From CAYTYZ01 sp964448465 (lineage in GTDB: Bacteria > Patescibacteriota > Microgenomatia > UBA12405): a stretch of 64,000 nucleotides of DNA. Shown here piece after piece: positions 1 to 9,224 of the stretch. A model generated the notes under the pieces. The model did not search any database and was not told the origin of the DNA. It saw only the letters and a list, made by a program, of their open reading frames with translations. The DNA is taken from assembly GCA_964448465.1 (NCBI GenBank), contig CAYUVY010000001.1, forward strand, positions 49,126-113,125, in the 5' to 3' direction. Numbering within the stretch: the first letter of the stretch is position 1; each line of letters opens with the position of its first letter. The position numbers and the translations under genes were made by a program.

Positions 1-32
1 AAACAAACAAATCTTGAAACTCTTTCAGTAAT

Positions 33-1196
33 ATGAAAAATAAAAAACGAATTTTAATAAATTTTGTAAACTCTGAACAACACCCATTTGCAGTCTGGAG
101 CGAAAGAGTTAAACAACTAGAAAAGAAATTTAAGTGCACCATTTTGTGTAGTAAAAGTGTTCAGTCTATCATCATCAAGAGAAAGTTAATTCCCAATGTT
201 GATTTCATCACCATAGGTGAACTCGACCCCAATGATGAAAAAATAAAAAATAAAAACAGATTAGGCTTTATGTATATTGCCCTAAAGAGGAACCTTATAG
301 CTCTTAAATATCTGAATAAGTTACAGAATTTTGACGCAAGTTATAGCTTTTCTAGTGTATTGGACCTTATCATAATTAATTTTATTCTAAAATTACAACG
401 TAAAGATATTAAGTGGATAACCTATCTTGATAACACGGTTCCATTTACAGACAAAGGAAATAAAATGGTTAAATTATTAGCTTGGATATTCTTTAAACTT
501 AGCTTGTTTATGATAAGAGATTGCGACCTGGTTTTTGTTATCTCCAATGATTTATTTAACTTCTTGGCAGAAAGGGGATTCCCAAAATCAAAACTAGCCC
601 TGACTTCAAATGGTATTGAATACGATTCTATACAAATAGCAAAACCCAAAAAACAGTTCTCCAGCGACCTGGTATATATGGGAAGAATAAACGAAGCCAA
701 GGGTATATTTGACCTTATAAGGCTAATTAGCTTGTTCAAATCCGAAGGTAAAAACTACAAATTGAGTATCGTTGGAGCAGGGGACAGAAATACTGAATCT
801 CACCTGAAAAAAGAAATTAATAAACTTGGGCTTAAATCACAAATTAAAATTTACGGCTGGATAGAAGGTGTGAAAAAATACCAGATAATTAAAAGTTCAA
901 AAATATTTATTTCCTTAAGTTCCAACGAAAGCTTTGGGGTAGCACTATTAGAAGGAGTATCCTGTGGTCTTCCTGCAGTAGCCTATAAACTGAAAAGCTA
1001 TTTATCTATCTACAAAAACAACGAGGTACAATTTGCCCAAACTAATAATCTTGCTGAGATAAAAACTTTAGTTGAAAACATACTAAGTAATAAAAATTTC
1101 ATAAATACTAAAGGAATAGAACTAGGAAAAAAATATTTTTTGCCAACTTTAGCCAAACAAGAATGTCGAAGAGTCAGTGATTGTTTAAACCAGTGA
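33..1196 (+). CDS. GT4-family glycosyltransferase
   Basis: A glycosyltransferase of the GT-B fold that would transfer a sugar from a nucleotide donor to a growing surface glycan in the cytoplasm. The C-terminal half starts with a typical GT4 strand (LVYMGRINEAKG, about residue 212). The donor-site motif ESFGVALLE (about residues 299-307) has the two glutamates of the family E-x7-E motif. At 387 residues it is full length. It is followed after 28 bases by methyltransferase genes on the same strand, so it looks like part of a glycan operon entering the window from the left. The donor and acceptor cannot be told from sequence. No good -10 box lies close to the start. Confidence 0.88.
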   Translation: MKNKKRILINFVNSEQHPFAVWSERVKQLEKKFKCTILCSKSVQSIIIKRKLIPNVDFITIGELDPNDEKIKNKNRLGFMYIALKRNLIALKYLNKLQNFDASYSFSSVLDLIIINFILKLQRKDIKWITYLDNTVPFTDKGNKMVKLLAWIFFKLSLFMIRDCDLVFVISNDLFNFLAERGFPKSKLALTSNGIEYDSIQIAKPKKQFSSDLVYMGRINEAKGIFDLIRLISLFKSEGKNYKLSIVGAGDRNTESHLKKEINKLGLKSQIKIYGWIEGVKKYQIIKSSKIFISLSSNESFGVALLEGVSCGLPAVAYKLKSYLSIYKNNEVQFAQTNNLAEIKTLVENILSNKNFINTKGIELGKKYFLPTLAKQECRRVSDCLNQ

Positions 1197-1224
1197 ACAA
1201 TTTGTTAATATACAACTAAACTAT

Positions 1225-1737
1225 ATGTATCAAACAAATATCCAAAAACTAAACTTTGGCTGTGGAAACGACATAAAGACCGGTTACCTTAACTGCGATA
1301 TCGAAAAGTTTAAAGGGGTGGATGTTTGCTTTGATTTTAATGTTATTCCTTATCCTTTTAAGGCTAACACTTTTAATTATATCTACTCTGACAATGTCAT
1401 CGAACACCTGACAAACATCCCCTTGGTCTTAAAAGAGCTCCACCGTATTTCTAAAAATAATGCACAAATACGCATCATTGTTCCCTATTACAATTGCTAC
1501 GGTGCTTACAACGATCTTACCCATACCCATTATTTTAGCCATTTATCCTTTGAACCATTTTATAAGTCCAATACCAGAGGAAATTATTTTATAAAAGAAA
1601 AATTCAAATTAGTTGAACTAAAATTAGTACCAACTAGGCTTGGAAAACTTATAATTAACAAACTTCGTTTACCTTTGAGTTTTATTTTTGGACAAATATA
1701 TCAAGCTATTGATATAACCATGCAAGTGTCAAAATAA
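1225..1737 (+). CDS. Class I SAM-dependent methyltransferase (short)
   Basis: A small Rossmann-fold methyltransferase. The SAM-binding glycine motif is LNFGCGN (from about residue 9), followed by an acidic residue in NCDIEKF. DNVIEHL (motif IV region) and the helix LVLKELHRISK are typical of the Methyltransf_11 type. At 170 residues it is shorter than the usual 220-250, lacking much of the C-terminal cap. Its stop overlaps the start of the next methyltransferase by one base, so the two are probably translationally coupled. The substrate is unknown; the context suggests sugar or lipid-linked glycan methylation. Confidence 0.82.
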   Translation: MYQTNIQKLNFGCGNDIKTGYLNCDIEKFKGVDVCFDFNVIPYPFKANTFNYIYSDNVIEHLTNIPLVLKELHRISKNNAQIRIIVPYYNCYGAYNDLTHTHYFSHLSFEPFYKSNTRGNYFIKEKFKLVELKLVPTRLGKLIINKLRLPLSFIFGQIYQAIDITMQVSK

Positions 1738-2441
1738 TGATACCTTCCTTTTTATCCACATATTTTCTTATCCACTACTACCTAAAAAGAGACTTGACCA
1801 AGATTGTCGAAAAATACCACATAAAAGGTAGCTTGATCGACGTTGGTTGCGGTCAAAAACCACTCCGCAACATTTTTAGTAAATGTCCAACATATCACGG
1901 TATAGATTTTAAGAGTTATTCCACCACCAAAGATTTTCCAGTTAGTAAACCTAATTTTTTCTTTTCCAAGGGATATGTAAAATCACAAACCCTACCTTTT
2001 GTGAACAATAGCTATGAAAACAGCGTTTGTTTTCAGGTACTTGAACACCACCCAAACCCACAAAAATTAATTTCAGAACTCATTAGGGTTACCAAGAGAG
2101 AAGGATACATCCTCATAACCGCACCCTTTCTTTACCCGCTTCATGAAGTTCCCAATGATTACCAAAGAATCACAATTTATGGATACAAAGAACTTATAAA
2201 ACTTCACAAAGATGCTCGCATTATAGAAATAGTTGAACAAGGAAGCTACTTTTCTGTTACAGCCATGTTCTACTCAGAAATTCTGAATAGCTTTGCTGCA
2301 AAAAGTGCCCTTGCCTACCTCATCTCAGCGATTTTCTTAATTCCACTGCTTACTTATCAATACCTAGCCCTAATTTTAGATAAATATTTTCCTACGCCAA
2401 CTTTTTGCCTGAATTATTTGCTAGTAATTAGAAAATCATAA
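1737..2441 (+). CDS. Class I SAM-dependent methyltransferase
   Basis: A Rossmann-fold methyltransferase with SAM-binding motif LIDVGCGQKPL (about residues 33-43) and the VLEHHPNPQKLISELIRVTK segment typical of Methyltransf_11. A hydrophobic stretch around residues 190-215 (LAYLISAIFLIPLLTYQYLA) suggests membrane association, which fits modification of a lipid-linked glycan. It starts on the last base of the preceding methyltransferase gene and is followed 11 bases later by a third one. The substrate is not known. Confidence 0.82.
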   Translation: MIPSFLSTYFLIHYYLKRDLTKIVEKYHIKGSLIDVGCGQKPLRNIFSKCPTYHGIDFKSYSTTKDFPVSKPNFFFSKGYVKSQTLPFVNNSYENSVCFQVLEHHPNPQKLISELIRVTKREGYILITAPFLYPLHEVPNDYQRITIYGYKELIKLHKDARIIEIVEQGSYFSVTAMFYSEILNSFAAKSALAYLISAIFLIPLLTYQYLALILDKYFPTPTFCLNYLLVIRKS

Positions 2442-2452
2442 GTATTAGTAAA

Positions 2453-3286
2453 ATGAACAAATTAAGATCCGTTAATCCCTCCTTCTACAACAAGGTCTAT
2501 TTTAAGGGCATAAATTTTGGCAAAGTTGACCCCAGAAAAACAAGTACCTACCCAAAAAAATACTTAGAAATACTGAATATTTGCCCAATTAAATCAACAG
2601 ATAAAATTGTCGATTTTGGTTGCGGCAATGGCCTGTTAAGCCTAATATTGGCTTATAAGAAAAACATTGAAGTTATTGGTATAGATTACTCCAAAGATGC
2701 CATAACTAACTCAATTGCCGCCCAACTAGACTTTCAAAAAACACTAGGTAGAACCTTAAAACTTAAATATCTCCAGAGAGATAACCTACATCTACCTATG
2801 TTAAAAAATATCTCCATAGTCTATCTTTCAGATGTGGTTGAACACTTATACGATGAAGAATTAACTTATATTTTTAATATTTTTAAAACCTGGGGTAAAA
2901 AAATTACAATAATAATTCACACAGACAATTCTTATTATTTAAAATTCGTTAAACCAATTCAAGATATCTTGGCACTGATTACCAGAAAAACCAGTATAAA
3001 CAAAATCCTCTATGCAAATAATCTTAATGCAAAGTATCACATAAATCTTACGAACCCCCAAAAATTTAACAAACTAATGTTTTTGAATGGATATAAAAAT
3101 ATCCAAATAATATATCCTCAAACCACAAAAGAAGCAATTATTCAACAAATGGGTCAACTGTCAAATATTCCCGGTGCTTATTGGTTAATACAAAGAATAT
3201 TAAAAATAGACATTTTCAAACAATTACTTTCACCAGGGTTTTACGCCGTATACGAGCACAAAAATAATAAAAAAACTGTTAGTTAA
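2453..3286 (+). CDS. Class I SAM-dependent methyltransferase
   Basis: The third methyltransferase in a row. The SAM motif is IVDFGCGNGLLSL (about residues 47-59), then GIDYSKDAI with the acidic ribose-binding residue, and LSDVVEHL as the motif IV region. At 277 residues it is full length for the family. The long C-terminal part (KPIQDILALITRK onward) carries no motif I recognise. Its 3' end overlaps the convergent membrane/TPR gene by 8 bases, so transcription units meet here without space for a terminator. Confidence 0.84.
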   Translation: MNKLRSVNPSFYNKVYFKGINFGKVDPRKTSTYPKKYLEILNICPIKSTDKIVDFGCGNGLLSLILAYKKNIEVIGIDYSKDAITNSIAAQLDFQKTLGRTLKLKYLQRDNLHLPMLKNISIVYLSDVVEHLYDEELTYIFNIFKTWGKKITIIIHTDNSYYLKFVKPIQDILALITRKTSINKILYANNLNAKYHINLTNPQKFNKLMFLNGYKNIQIIYPQTTKEAIIQQMGQLSNIPGAYWLIQRILKIDIFKQLLSPGFYAVYEHKNNKKTVS

Positions 3287-5045
3287 TTTGTTTTAGTAAG
3301 TCTCTTGCCGGAGTAAAACCCGGATTAATATTCAATGATTGCTCGACTAGTTTTTTAGCGGAATCCCTCTTCCCTTGGGTCAGCTCATTAACTGCTTTCA
3401 TATACAATCCTTGAAAATTGTTATTATCTAAACTTAACAATCGATCCAGTATCATGTCAACTAAGGGGTAATCCTTTTCTGTGTATACAACCTGAGCCAA
3501 ACTAAGATAACTTTGATATAAAGTTGGGTTTAATTTTATTGCCGTAAGGTAGCTATCTTTTGCCAGGTCTAGTCTACCCATTTTATAAAATATGTTTGCC
3601 CTATTGTGAAAGGCATCTGCATAATCAGGCTTAACCACCGTCGACTGAGTAAAACCCTTAACCGCGTTCTCATATTGTGCTAATTTATCGTAATCATCCC
3701 CAATGTTGTTCCAAGCATTATGAGAGTTAGGTGAGACCTGGCAAGTATTAACCCATAAATTATGATTGGTCTGCCAGTCAATATTTCTTAAGTAAATTCT
3801 AAAAGCAAACACACCACAAACCACAGTTAACAGAAAATAACCAAAAAGAGGCAATTTTGAGTTTAGTTTATAAAACATTAAACCAAATATCAAACTAATC
3901 CCTAAACTACCAAAAAATACATAACGTTCAGCCACCATCCAACTTACCCTCAATGGTGACATGGCAATGCTGCTTGCCAAAAACGTAAATGCAAGGCCCC
4001 AAAATATAATTTTATTTTGTTTGGCAAAATAAAATAAACAAGCAAAATAGAGTATAAAAATCAACCAATTTAACCATACTGGATTTATAAATAAGGTGTG
4101 ATATAGAGTTAAGTCAACCGGAAAAACTATCAACTGCAGATATTTTGATACTGAAGTTGGGTATTGCTCAAATGGATTATAAAAAACACTAACCGTCCCA
4201 CTGTTAACTACCGTAACTCTCTCTTTAATAGCTGGAAAATAAAATGCAATCATAGTAAGAACCAGAAAAGTTACCATCAAAAAATAACTCAATTTGAGTT
4301 TCCTTGTAAATTGTCCAAACTCCCCAACTGAAAATTTTAAGAGTAGATACAAGAATATTGTGTTGGCGACCCAAAATTTTACTGTAAAAATGCCAACAAA
4401 AAGGGCTGATATAAGGGAAATCAGATAAGTTTTACTTTTAGTTTTTTCCAAGTAGTAAAAAGACAAGACTATCCACAAACTAGTTATAGCTAAATATAAA
4501 TATGGCTTACCAGAAATCCAGGTAACTCCTTCTACGTGAACTGGTAAGACAGCGTAAATAACTAAAGATAGATTAGTAAGTTCCTTAGATTTCGTTATTA
4601 GATACAAGAAAACATAGCCTAAAACTAAGCTTGTTCCATACAAAAACAAACTAAACAGATGGTATGGCGTAGGGTTTTGATTGCCAAAAAGATGATAAAA
4701 AATATAGTAACCCACAGAAAGTAAGCTAAAATTTTCTCTAACATACGAAATATTCCCAACCTCACTATTTTGGTTCAAAGTAGCATAATCATCCGAGACA
4801 AAATTAGCGTTCATTCCGTTGGCGTATACAGCCACAACCAAAGCTAGAATAATCAACAAAAACTTCCAATTACCCTTAATTATTTGCCAAATACTTTCCA
4901 CTTTTTCTGTCTGTAAGCCCTGTACTCTTTCGGCCACAAACTCTTTAATATCATTTATGCCCGCACCTACCTTTTTGGATAGTTCTTCAGGCGAAAGATG
5001 TGCATTTTGTAATACAAATTTACGCTTCTTTTTGCTTAAACCCAT
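3279..5045 (-). CDS. Polytopic membrane protein with C-terminal TPR repeats
   Basis: 588 residues in three parts. The N-terminal ~40 residues are charged and contain LSPEELSKKVGAGINDIKEF, which resembles a small helix-turn-helix. About ten hydrophobic segments follow (about 50-420), as in GT-C glycosyltransferases and the TMTC family. At least three tetratricopeptide repeats follow (about 440-585; for example NAWNNIGDDYDKLAQYENAV and DAFHNRANIFYKMGRLDLA). Family knowledge suggests a membrane glycosyltransferase or a scaffold of the glycan machinery; the donor is unknown. The start is preceded by a -10 box 6 bases upstream in the divergent region shared with the ABC permease gene. Confidence 0.8.
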   Translation of the reverse strand: MGLSKKKRKFVLQNAHLSPEELSKKVGAGINDIKEFVAERVQGLQTEKVESIWQIIKGNWKFLLIILALVVAVYANGMNANFVSDDYATLNQNSEVGNISYVRENFSLLSVGYYIFYHLFGNQNPTPYHLFSLFLYGTSLVLGYVFLYLITKSKELTNLSLVIYAVLPVHVEGVTWISGKPYLYLAITSLWIVLSFYYLEKTKSKTYLISLISALFVGIFTVKFWVANTIFLYLLLKFSVGEFGQFTRKLKLSYFLMVTFLVLTMIAFYFPAIKERVTVVNSGTVSVFYNPFEQYPTSVSKYLQLIVFPVDLTLYHTLFINPVWLNWLIFILYFACLFYFAKQNKIIFWGLAFTFLASSIAMSPLRVSWMVAERYVFFGSLGISLIFGLMFYKLNSKLPLFGYFLLTVVCGVFAFRIYLRNIDWQTNHNLWVNTCQVSPNSHNAWNNIGDDYDKLAQYENAVKGFTQSTVVKPDYADAFHNRANIFYKMGRLDLAKDSYLTAIKLNPTLYQSYLSLAQVVYTEKDYPLVDMILDRLLSLDNNNFQGLYMKAVNELTQGKRDSAKKLVEQSLNINPGFTPARDLLKQIN

Positions 5046-5051
5046 AGTCCT

Positions 5052-5059
5052 AGTATAAT
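5052..5059. promoter_or_regulatory. Overlapping divergent -10 boxes (leaderless both ways)
   Basis: The plus-strand TATAAT at 5054-5059 ends 6 bases before the ATG at 5066. A TTGCTT at 5032-5037 lies 16 bases upstream of it as a possible -35. On the minus strand TATACT (5057 down to 5052) ends 6 bases before the ATG at 5045. Only 20 bases separate the two start codons, so both mRNAs would start at or beside their AUG. Confidence 0.72.
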
Positions 5060-5065
5060 CTATAC

Positions 5066-5866
5066 ATGCCTCTTGTGGTAAAAGAAATTATCAGCATATA
5101 TAAGTACAGAGAATTATTGTACCAGCTCACCCTGCGCGAAATAAAGTCCCGCTACAAACAGTCCATTCTTGGCTATTTTTGGGTTATTTTTAATCCCTTG
5201 GCTCAAATGATTGTCATGAGCTATGCCTTTTCCATTATTTTAAAAGTACCCACCAACGCCACCTCCAACATTCCTTATTCTGTTTTTTTATTTACAGCTC
5301 TTTTACCTTGGAACCTGTTTGCTAATTCTTTAACTTCAGCCTCCAATTCCTTGGTTACTAATTCCGGTTTACTTACAAAAATATATTTCCCTCGCACTAT
5401 CCTACCTATTTCTACCATTCTCGCCAAAATCGTCGATTTTCTCTTTGCTAGCCTAATCTATATTATTTATATGCTTTGGTACCAAATACCCATAAATTTC
5501 AATGTACTCTGGATAATTCCAATATTTTTTATCCAATTAATTTTCACCACTGGTTTATCCTTGTTCCTTAGTGCTACCAATTTACTATATCGAGACATTC
5601 AATACCTCCTAGGCTTAATCTTAACGCTATGGATCTACATCACCCCCGTCTTTTACCCTGCCGACCTAATTCCCGCCAAAGCCAGGTTTATCTTTCAATT
5701 TAATCCCATGGCCGTGATTATCAACGCCTACCGCCAAGTTATCCTAGCCGGTGGGAACCCCAATTTCACCAGTCTTTGGATAGCTCTAGTAGTCTCTGTT
5801 ACTACACTAATTTTGGCCTTAGCTTATTTTAAACAGCAAGAAAAAACCTTTGCAGACAATGTTTAA
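5066..5866 (+). CDS. Polysaccharide ABC exporter permease (Wzm/KpsM/TagG type)
   Basis: Membrane subunit of an ABC-2 type transporter that flips an undecaprenyl-linked polysaccharide across the cytoplasmic membrane. At 266 residues with about six hydrophobic segments it is the usual size. The N-terminal amphipathic part REIKSRYKQSILGYFWVIFN and the segment RDIQYLLGLILTLWIYITPV are hallmarks of the Wzm/TagG family. Its 3' end overlaps the ATPase gene by 17 bases, so the two subunits are made together. The putative promoter ends 6 bases before the ATG. Confidence 0.92.
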   Translation: MPLVVKEIISIYKYRELLYQLTLREIKSRYKQSILGYFWVIFNPLAQMIVMSYAFSIILKVPTNATSNIPYSVFLFTALLPWNLFANSLTSASNSLVTNSGLLTKIYFPRTILPISTILAKIVDFLFASLIYIIYMLWYQIPINFNVLWIIPIFFIQLIFTTGLSLFLSATNLLYRDIQYLLGLILTLWIYITPVFYPADLIPAKARFIFQFNPMAVIINAYRQVILAGGNPNFTSLWIALVVSVTTLILALAYFKQQEKTFADNV

Positions 5867-6599
5867 TCCAACCCCCATCATCCAATTTAAAAACGTAACC
5901 AAGAAGTTCTCCTTTAACAAGCAGAAAACCTTCAAAGAATTTATCCCGGCCCTACTAGGTCAGCAAGAAACCAAAACTATGTTTACAGCTCTAGATAACA
6001 TCAGCTTCGAAGTATATCCTGGTGAAACCGTAGGAATAATTGGCCCCAACGGTAGTGGCAAGTCTACTATCTTAAAACTAATTGCCAACGTCACTAGTCC
6101 CACCTCGGGAGAAGTTATTGTCAACGGCCGAGTCTCGCCATTAATTGAACTGGGGGCGGGCTTTCATCCAGATCTAACTGGGCGCGAAAATATATTTTTA
6201 AACGGCAGCATTCTTGGCCTAACTCAAAAGGAAATAAAGCACAATTACAAAAGTATTGTCGACTTTGCCGAGCTTGCCGAATTTATTGACCAGCCAGTCA
6301 AGCACTACAGTTCTGGCATGTATATGCGCCTAGCCTTTGCTGTGGCTGTACACACTAACCCACAAATCCTCCTGGTCGACGAAATCCTAGCAGTAGGGGA
6401 CTCCACCTACCAAGCCAAATGCTTTAAAAAAATGGAAGAGTTCAAAAAATCCGGCGTAACTATCATCTTCGTCTCCCATTCTTTATCTTCTATTAGAAAT
6501 TTTTGTGATAAAACAATATCTCTTAGCAAAGCAACAATAAAATATCAAGGTAAGACAGCCGATGTCCTAAACAAAACAACAAGTCATGAACAAAGTTAA
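5850..6599 (+). CDS. Polysaccharide ABC exporter ATP-binding subunit (Wzt/TagH type)
   Basis: ATPase subunit that powers glycan export with the permease just upstream. Visible motifs are Walker A GPNGSGKST (about residue 64), the signature YSSGMYMRLAFAVAV, Walker B ILLVDEILAVGD, and the switch histidine in FVSHSLSS. At 249 residues it lacks the C-terminal carbohydrate-binding domain of classical Wzt proteins, so export should not need recognition of a capped chain end; this resembles KpsT or TagH-like ATPases. It overlaps the following glycosyltransferase gene by 14 bases. Confidence 0.93.
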   Translation: MQTMFNPTPIIQFKNVTKKFSFNKQKTFKEFIPALLGQQETKTMFTALDNISFEVYPGETVGIIGPNGSGKSTILKLIANVTSPTSGEVIVNGRVSPLIELGAGFHPDLTGRENIFLNGSILGLTQKEIKHNYKSIVDFAELAEFIDQPVKHYSSGMYMRLAFAVAVHTNPQILLVDEILAVGDSTYQAKCFKKMEEFKKSGVTIIFVSHSLSSIRNFCDKTISLSKATIKYQGKTADVLNKTTSHEQS

Positions 6600-8010
6600 T
6601 ATTGGCAATAGCTTGAAAATTAATCATATTAAAAACAGTAATCAGCTTAAGACCCCCTCCAAAGTTAATGTACAATTTACAACAATTTCCGACTTAAAAA
6701 GAATTATAAAAAAAATAAAGATTTCTAAGTATTTTAAGGTTATGAATTTTTTTAAAATATACGAGAATAAGAAATTAAATAATCAAGGAAATGCTGCAAA
6801 GCATAAAGCTTTAGTAGAAATTGAGTACTATTCAAAACCTGTTACTTTCAAAGTATGGCGTAAATATAACAACATAAAGGGTATAATTTTGCACTTACTT
6901 CTTGGCGTATTCTTGCTTATACCAAGCTTATTCTACTTATTGGCAACAATCATCTACATTGTTTATTTCACAATTTATGAACAATTAATGCGGGGTAAAA
7001 AAAGATTCCTAAACCTAAAACCAGAGGAATGTAGGCTAGACGGAATTAGCTTCATAATCCCCACTTGGAACAAAAGAGACATGGTAGTTAAGTGCATTAA
7101 GCTGCTTGACCAAGCTATTGTTGCAGAAAATCAAGGACTAAATTGTGAAATAATTGTCGTCGACAATGGTTCAAAGGACGGAACTTATCAGGCTTTATTA
7201 AATTTATCTACTAAAACAAAACTGGAAATTATTAAAAACGAAATTAACTTGGGATATGCCAAGGGAATAAACGAAGCGGTGGATAAATCAAAATATAATT
7301 ATGTTTACCTCCTAAACAACGACATGGAGGTACAAAACGGCTTTTTGGCATCTTTAATATCTTTTGCTAAAAATAAAATTGACAAAAGTGAAAAATTTTT
7401 TGGCTTAGCGTCCCAAATATTTTTCTTTGACCCAAAGAAAAGAAGGGAGGAGTCAGGCAAAACTTATTGTCAGCCCAAAGCAGGCTTTATCAACATAGCC
7501 CATGTTGTTAGCAAGCAGAATTTGACTCAAAATTCTATTACGCTTTATCCGGGTGGCGGGTCATCGCTTATTAATAAACATGTCTTCAACAAACTTGGAC
7601 AGTATGATTATAAATCCTATACACCTCTTTACTGTGAGGACCTAGATCTTGGTTACTTAGCCTGGAAATATGGCTATCCCTCTTATTTTATTTCCAAGTC
7701 ACACGTCATCCATCACCACCAATCCTCTACTAAAAAGTTAAACAAGGACCCAACCTATTTTTTATACAAAAATCTATTAGTATTTATCTTAAAAAATTTT
7801 ACTTCTCCAAAAGTAATCTTAAAACACACATTGCTTTTTGTTCCACAGCTTATTGTCAACACAAAATACACCAGGTATGCACTTGAGACGATCAAAAACA
7901 TTCACAATATTTTTGCATCTAGACTTAAACTTGCTCAATATCAACCAATGCACACAGATCAACAACTAGAAAATTTTATATTATTTGAAGCGATATATAA
8001 AGATGATTGA
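6586..8010 (+). CDS. GT2-family glycosyltransferase with N-terminal membrane anchor
   Basis: A GT-A fold glycosyltransferase of 474 residues. The catalytic domain begins near residue 150 with SFIIPTWNKRDMV. It shows VVDNGSKDGT, the DxD-like LLNNDMEV and the acceptor-base motif CEDLDLGYLAWKYG. The first ~145 residues are an unusual extension: a basic, Lys/Asn-rich segment, then a hydrophobic hairpin (ILHLLLGVFLLIPSLFYLLA, about residues 105-125) that probably anchors the enzyme to the membrane. It overlaps the exporter ATPase gene by 14 bases, linking it to glycan assembly. The sugar is unknown. Confidence 0.88.
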   Translation: MNKVNIGNSLKINHIKNSNQLKTPSKVNVQFTTISDLKRIIKKIKISKYFKVMNFFKIYENKKLNNQGNAAKHKALVEIEYYSKPVTFKVWRKYNNIKGIILHLLLGVFLLIPSLFYLLATIIYIVYFTIYEQLMRGKKRFLNLKPEECRLDGISFIIPTWNKRDMVVKCIKLLDQAIVAENQGLNCEIIVVDNGSKDGTYQALLNLSTKTKLEIIKNEINLGYAKGINEAVDKSKYNYVYLLNNDMEVQNGFLASLISFAKNKIDKSEKFFGLASQIFFFDPKKRREESGKTYCQPKAGFINIAHVVSKQNLTQNSITLYPGGGSSLINKHVFNKLGQYDYKSYTPLYCEDLDLGYLAWKYGYPSYFISKSHVIHHHQSSTKKLNKDPTYFLYKNLLVFILKNFTSPKVILKHTLLFVPQLIVNTKYTRYALETIKNIHNIFASRLKLAQYQPMHTDQQLENFILFEAIYKDD

Positions 8011-9223
8011 AAATAAAAAGATACTTTTAGTAACTGCCATCTCTCCAGTCCCCAAATCCAGTGGTGGTGCTGTTCGTATTTACAACACAATCAAAGAACT
8101 ATCTAAACATTTTGACCTTCACCTAGTTATCTTCAAAGACTCTAGGTATAAATTTAGCCAAGAAGATACTAATTTTTTAACTTGCAACAGCAAGTCCTGG
8201 ACTAGCTATAACGCTAATCCAAACAAAACGGAGCAAACATTTATTGACTTTAGCCAGCCCTACTGGTTTTCCGACTGGTATAGTCCAGAAGCCATTATAG
8301 GTATCAACCAAATTATCAAAAGGTACAATATACTTACCGTACACATTGAGTTAACACAATTATTATACTTGTACGATTATTTACCTGAACATATCTATAA
8401 AATATTTGTAGCCGAAGATATTTCTACTATCTCCTTTTTAAGAAGATTAGGCGAAATTAAGAGCCTAAAAACGAAAATAATACATCTTTTTCGTTGGCTA
8501 GAAATATATTATTACGAAAAAAAGTATCTAAAAAAATATGATTTGGTAGCCTCAGTTTCTGAGTATGATAAAAAGATACTTCAAGACAGATTTAATCTTA
8601 AAAATGTGATTTGCATTCCAAATGGAATCGAAACTATAGATTTTCAAGAAATTAAAACAACTAAAAGGGAAATTCGACTTGGCTATTTTGGCTCATTTAG
8701 CCACCCACCCAACAAATACGCCTTTATTTATTTCTTAAACAAGATTGCCCCATTATTAGAAAAAAACAAAATAAAATACACTTTTTACTTAGCTGGCAAA
8801 AATGATCCAGCAGAAGTGATTGATTTAGTAAACAAGTCAGAACTAAAAAACAAGAAGTCTATTCTCGATTTAGGATTTGTAAAAGAAGTTAAGGAGTTCT
8901 ATAAAAATATAGACATACTAGTAACTCCCATATCTTCAGGCTCAGGATCAAGAATAAAAATACTAGAATCACTCGGGCTTGGCACACCGGTAATTTCCTC
9001 CCAAATCGGAGCAGAAGGCAACAACATAGTCTCACCCTATCTAAAAATAGCTAACAACGAATCGGAATTTGTCGAACAAATAGTCTTAACTCACAAACAA
9101 TTGCTAAACAAAAGCTTATTTAGCCACCAAACCAATCTGAAAACCCAAATTCAATCTCAACTCTGGTCATCCATAATATCAACATACGCAAAAATTATTG
9201 TTAATATAAACATATATAAATAA
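8003..9223 (+). CDS. GT4-family glycosyltransferase
   Basis: A GT-B glycosyltransferase of about 406 residues. The N-terminal domain opens with ILLVTAISPVPKSSGGAVR, the acceptor-domain signature. The donor domain starts at LGYFGSFSHPPNK, and the donor site reads GSGSRIKILESLGLGTPVI, a variant seen in some GT4 subgroups where only the second glutamate is kept. I chose the ATG at 8003 (8-base overlap with the upstream gene) because the protein then begins right at the first beta strand; an in-frame ATG at 7985 would add six residues. It belongs to the operon starting at the ABC exporter. Confidence 0.86.
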   Translation: MIENKKILLVTAISPVPKSSGGAVRIYNTIKELSKHFDLHLVIFKDSRYKFSQEDTNFLTCNSKSWTSYNANPNKTEQTFIDFSQPYWFSDWYSPEAIIGINQIIKRYNILTVHIELTQLLYLYDYLPEHIYKIFVAEDISTISFLRRLGEIKSLKTKIIHLFRWLEIYYYEKKYLKKYDLVASVSEYDKKILQDRFNLKNVICIPNGIETIDFQEIKTTKREIRLGYFGSFSHPPNKYAFIYFLNKIAPLLEKNKIKYTFYLAGKNDPAEVIDLVNKSELKNKKSILDLGFVKEVKEFYKNIDILVTPISSGSGSRIKILESLGLGTPVISSQIGAEGNNIVSPYLKIANNESEFVEQIVLTHKQLLNKSLFSHQTNLKTQIQSQLWSSIISTYAKIIVNINIYK

Positions 9224-9224
9224 T

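Noticed and set aside
422..739. Minus-strand open frame inside the first GT4 gene.
   Set aside because: A shadow of the real gene: no motifs, and it lies fully under a well-supported coding frame.
1201..1224. -10 box before the first methyltransferase gene (TACAAC or TAAACT).
   Set aside because: Matches are poor or too close to the ATG, so it was not counted in the leaderless set.
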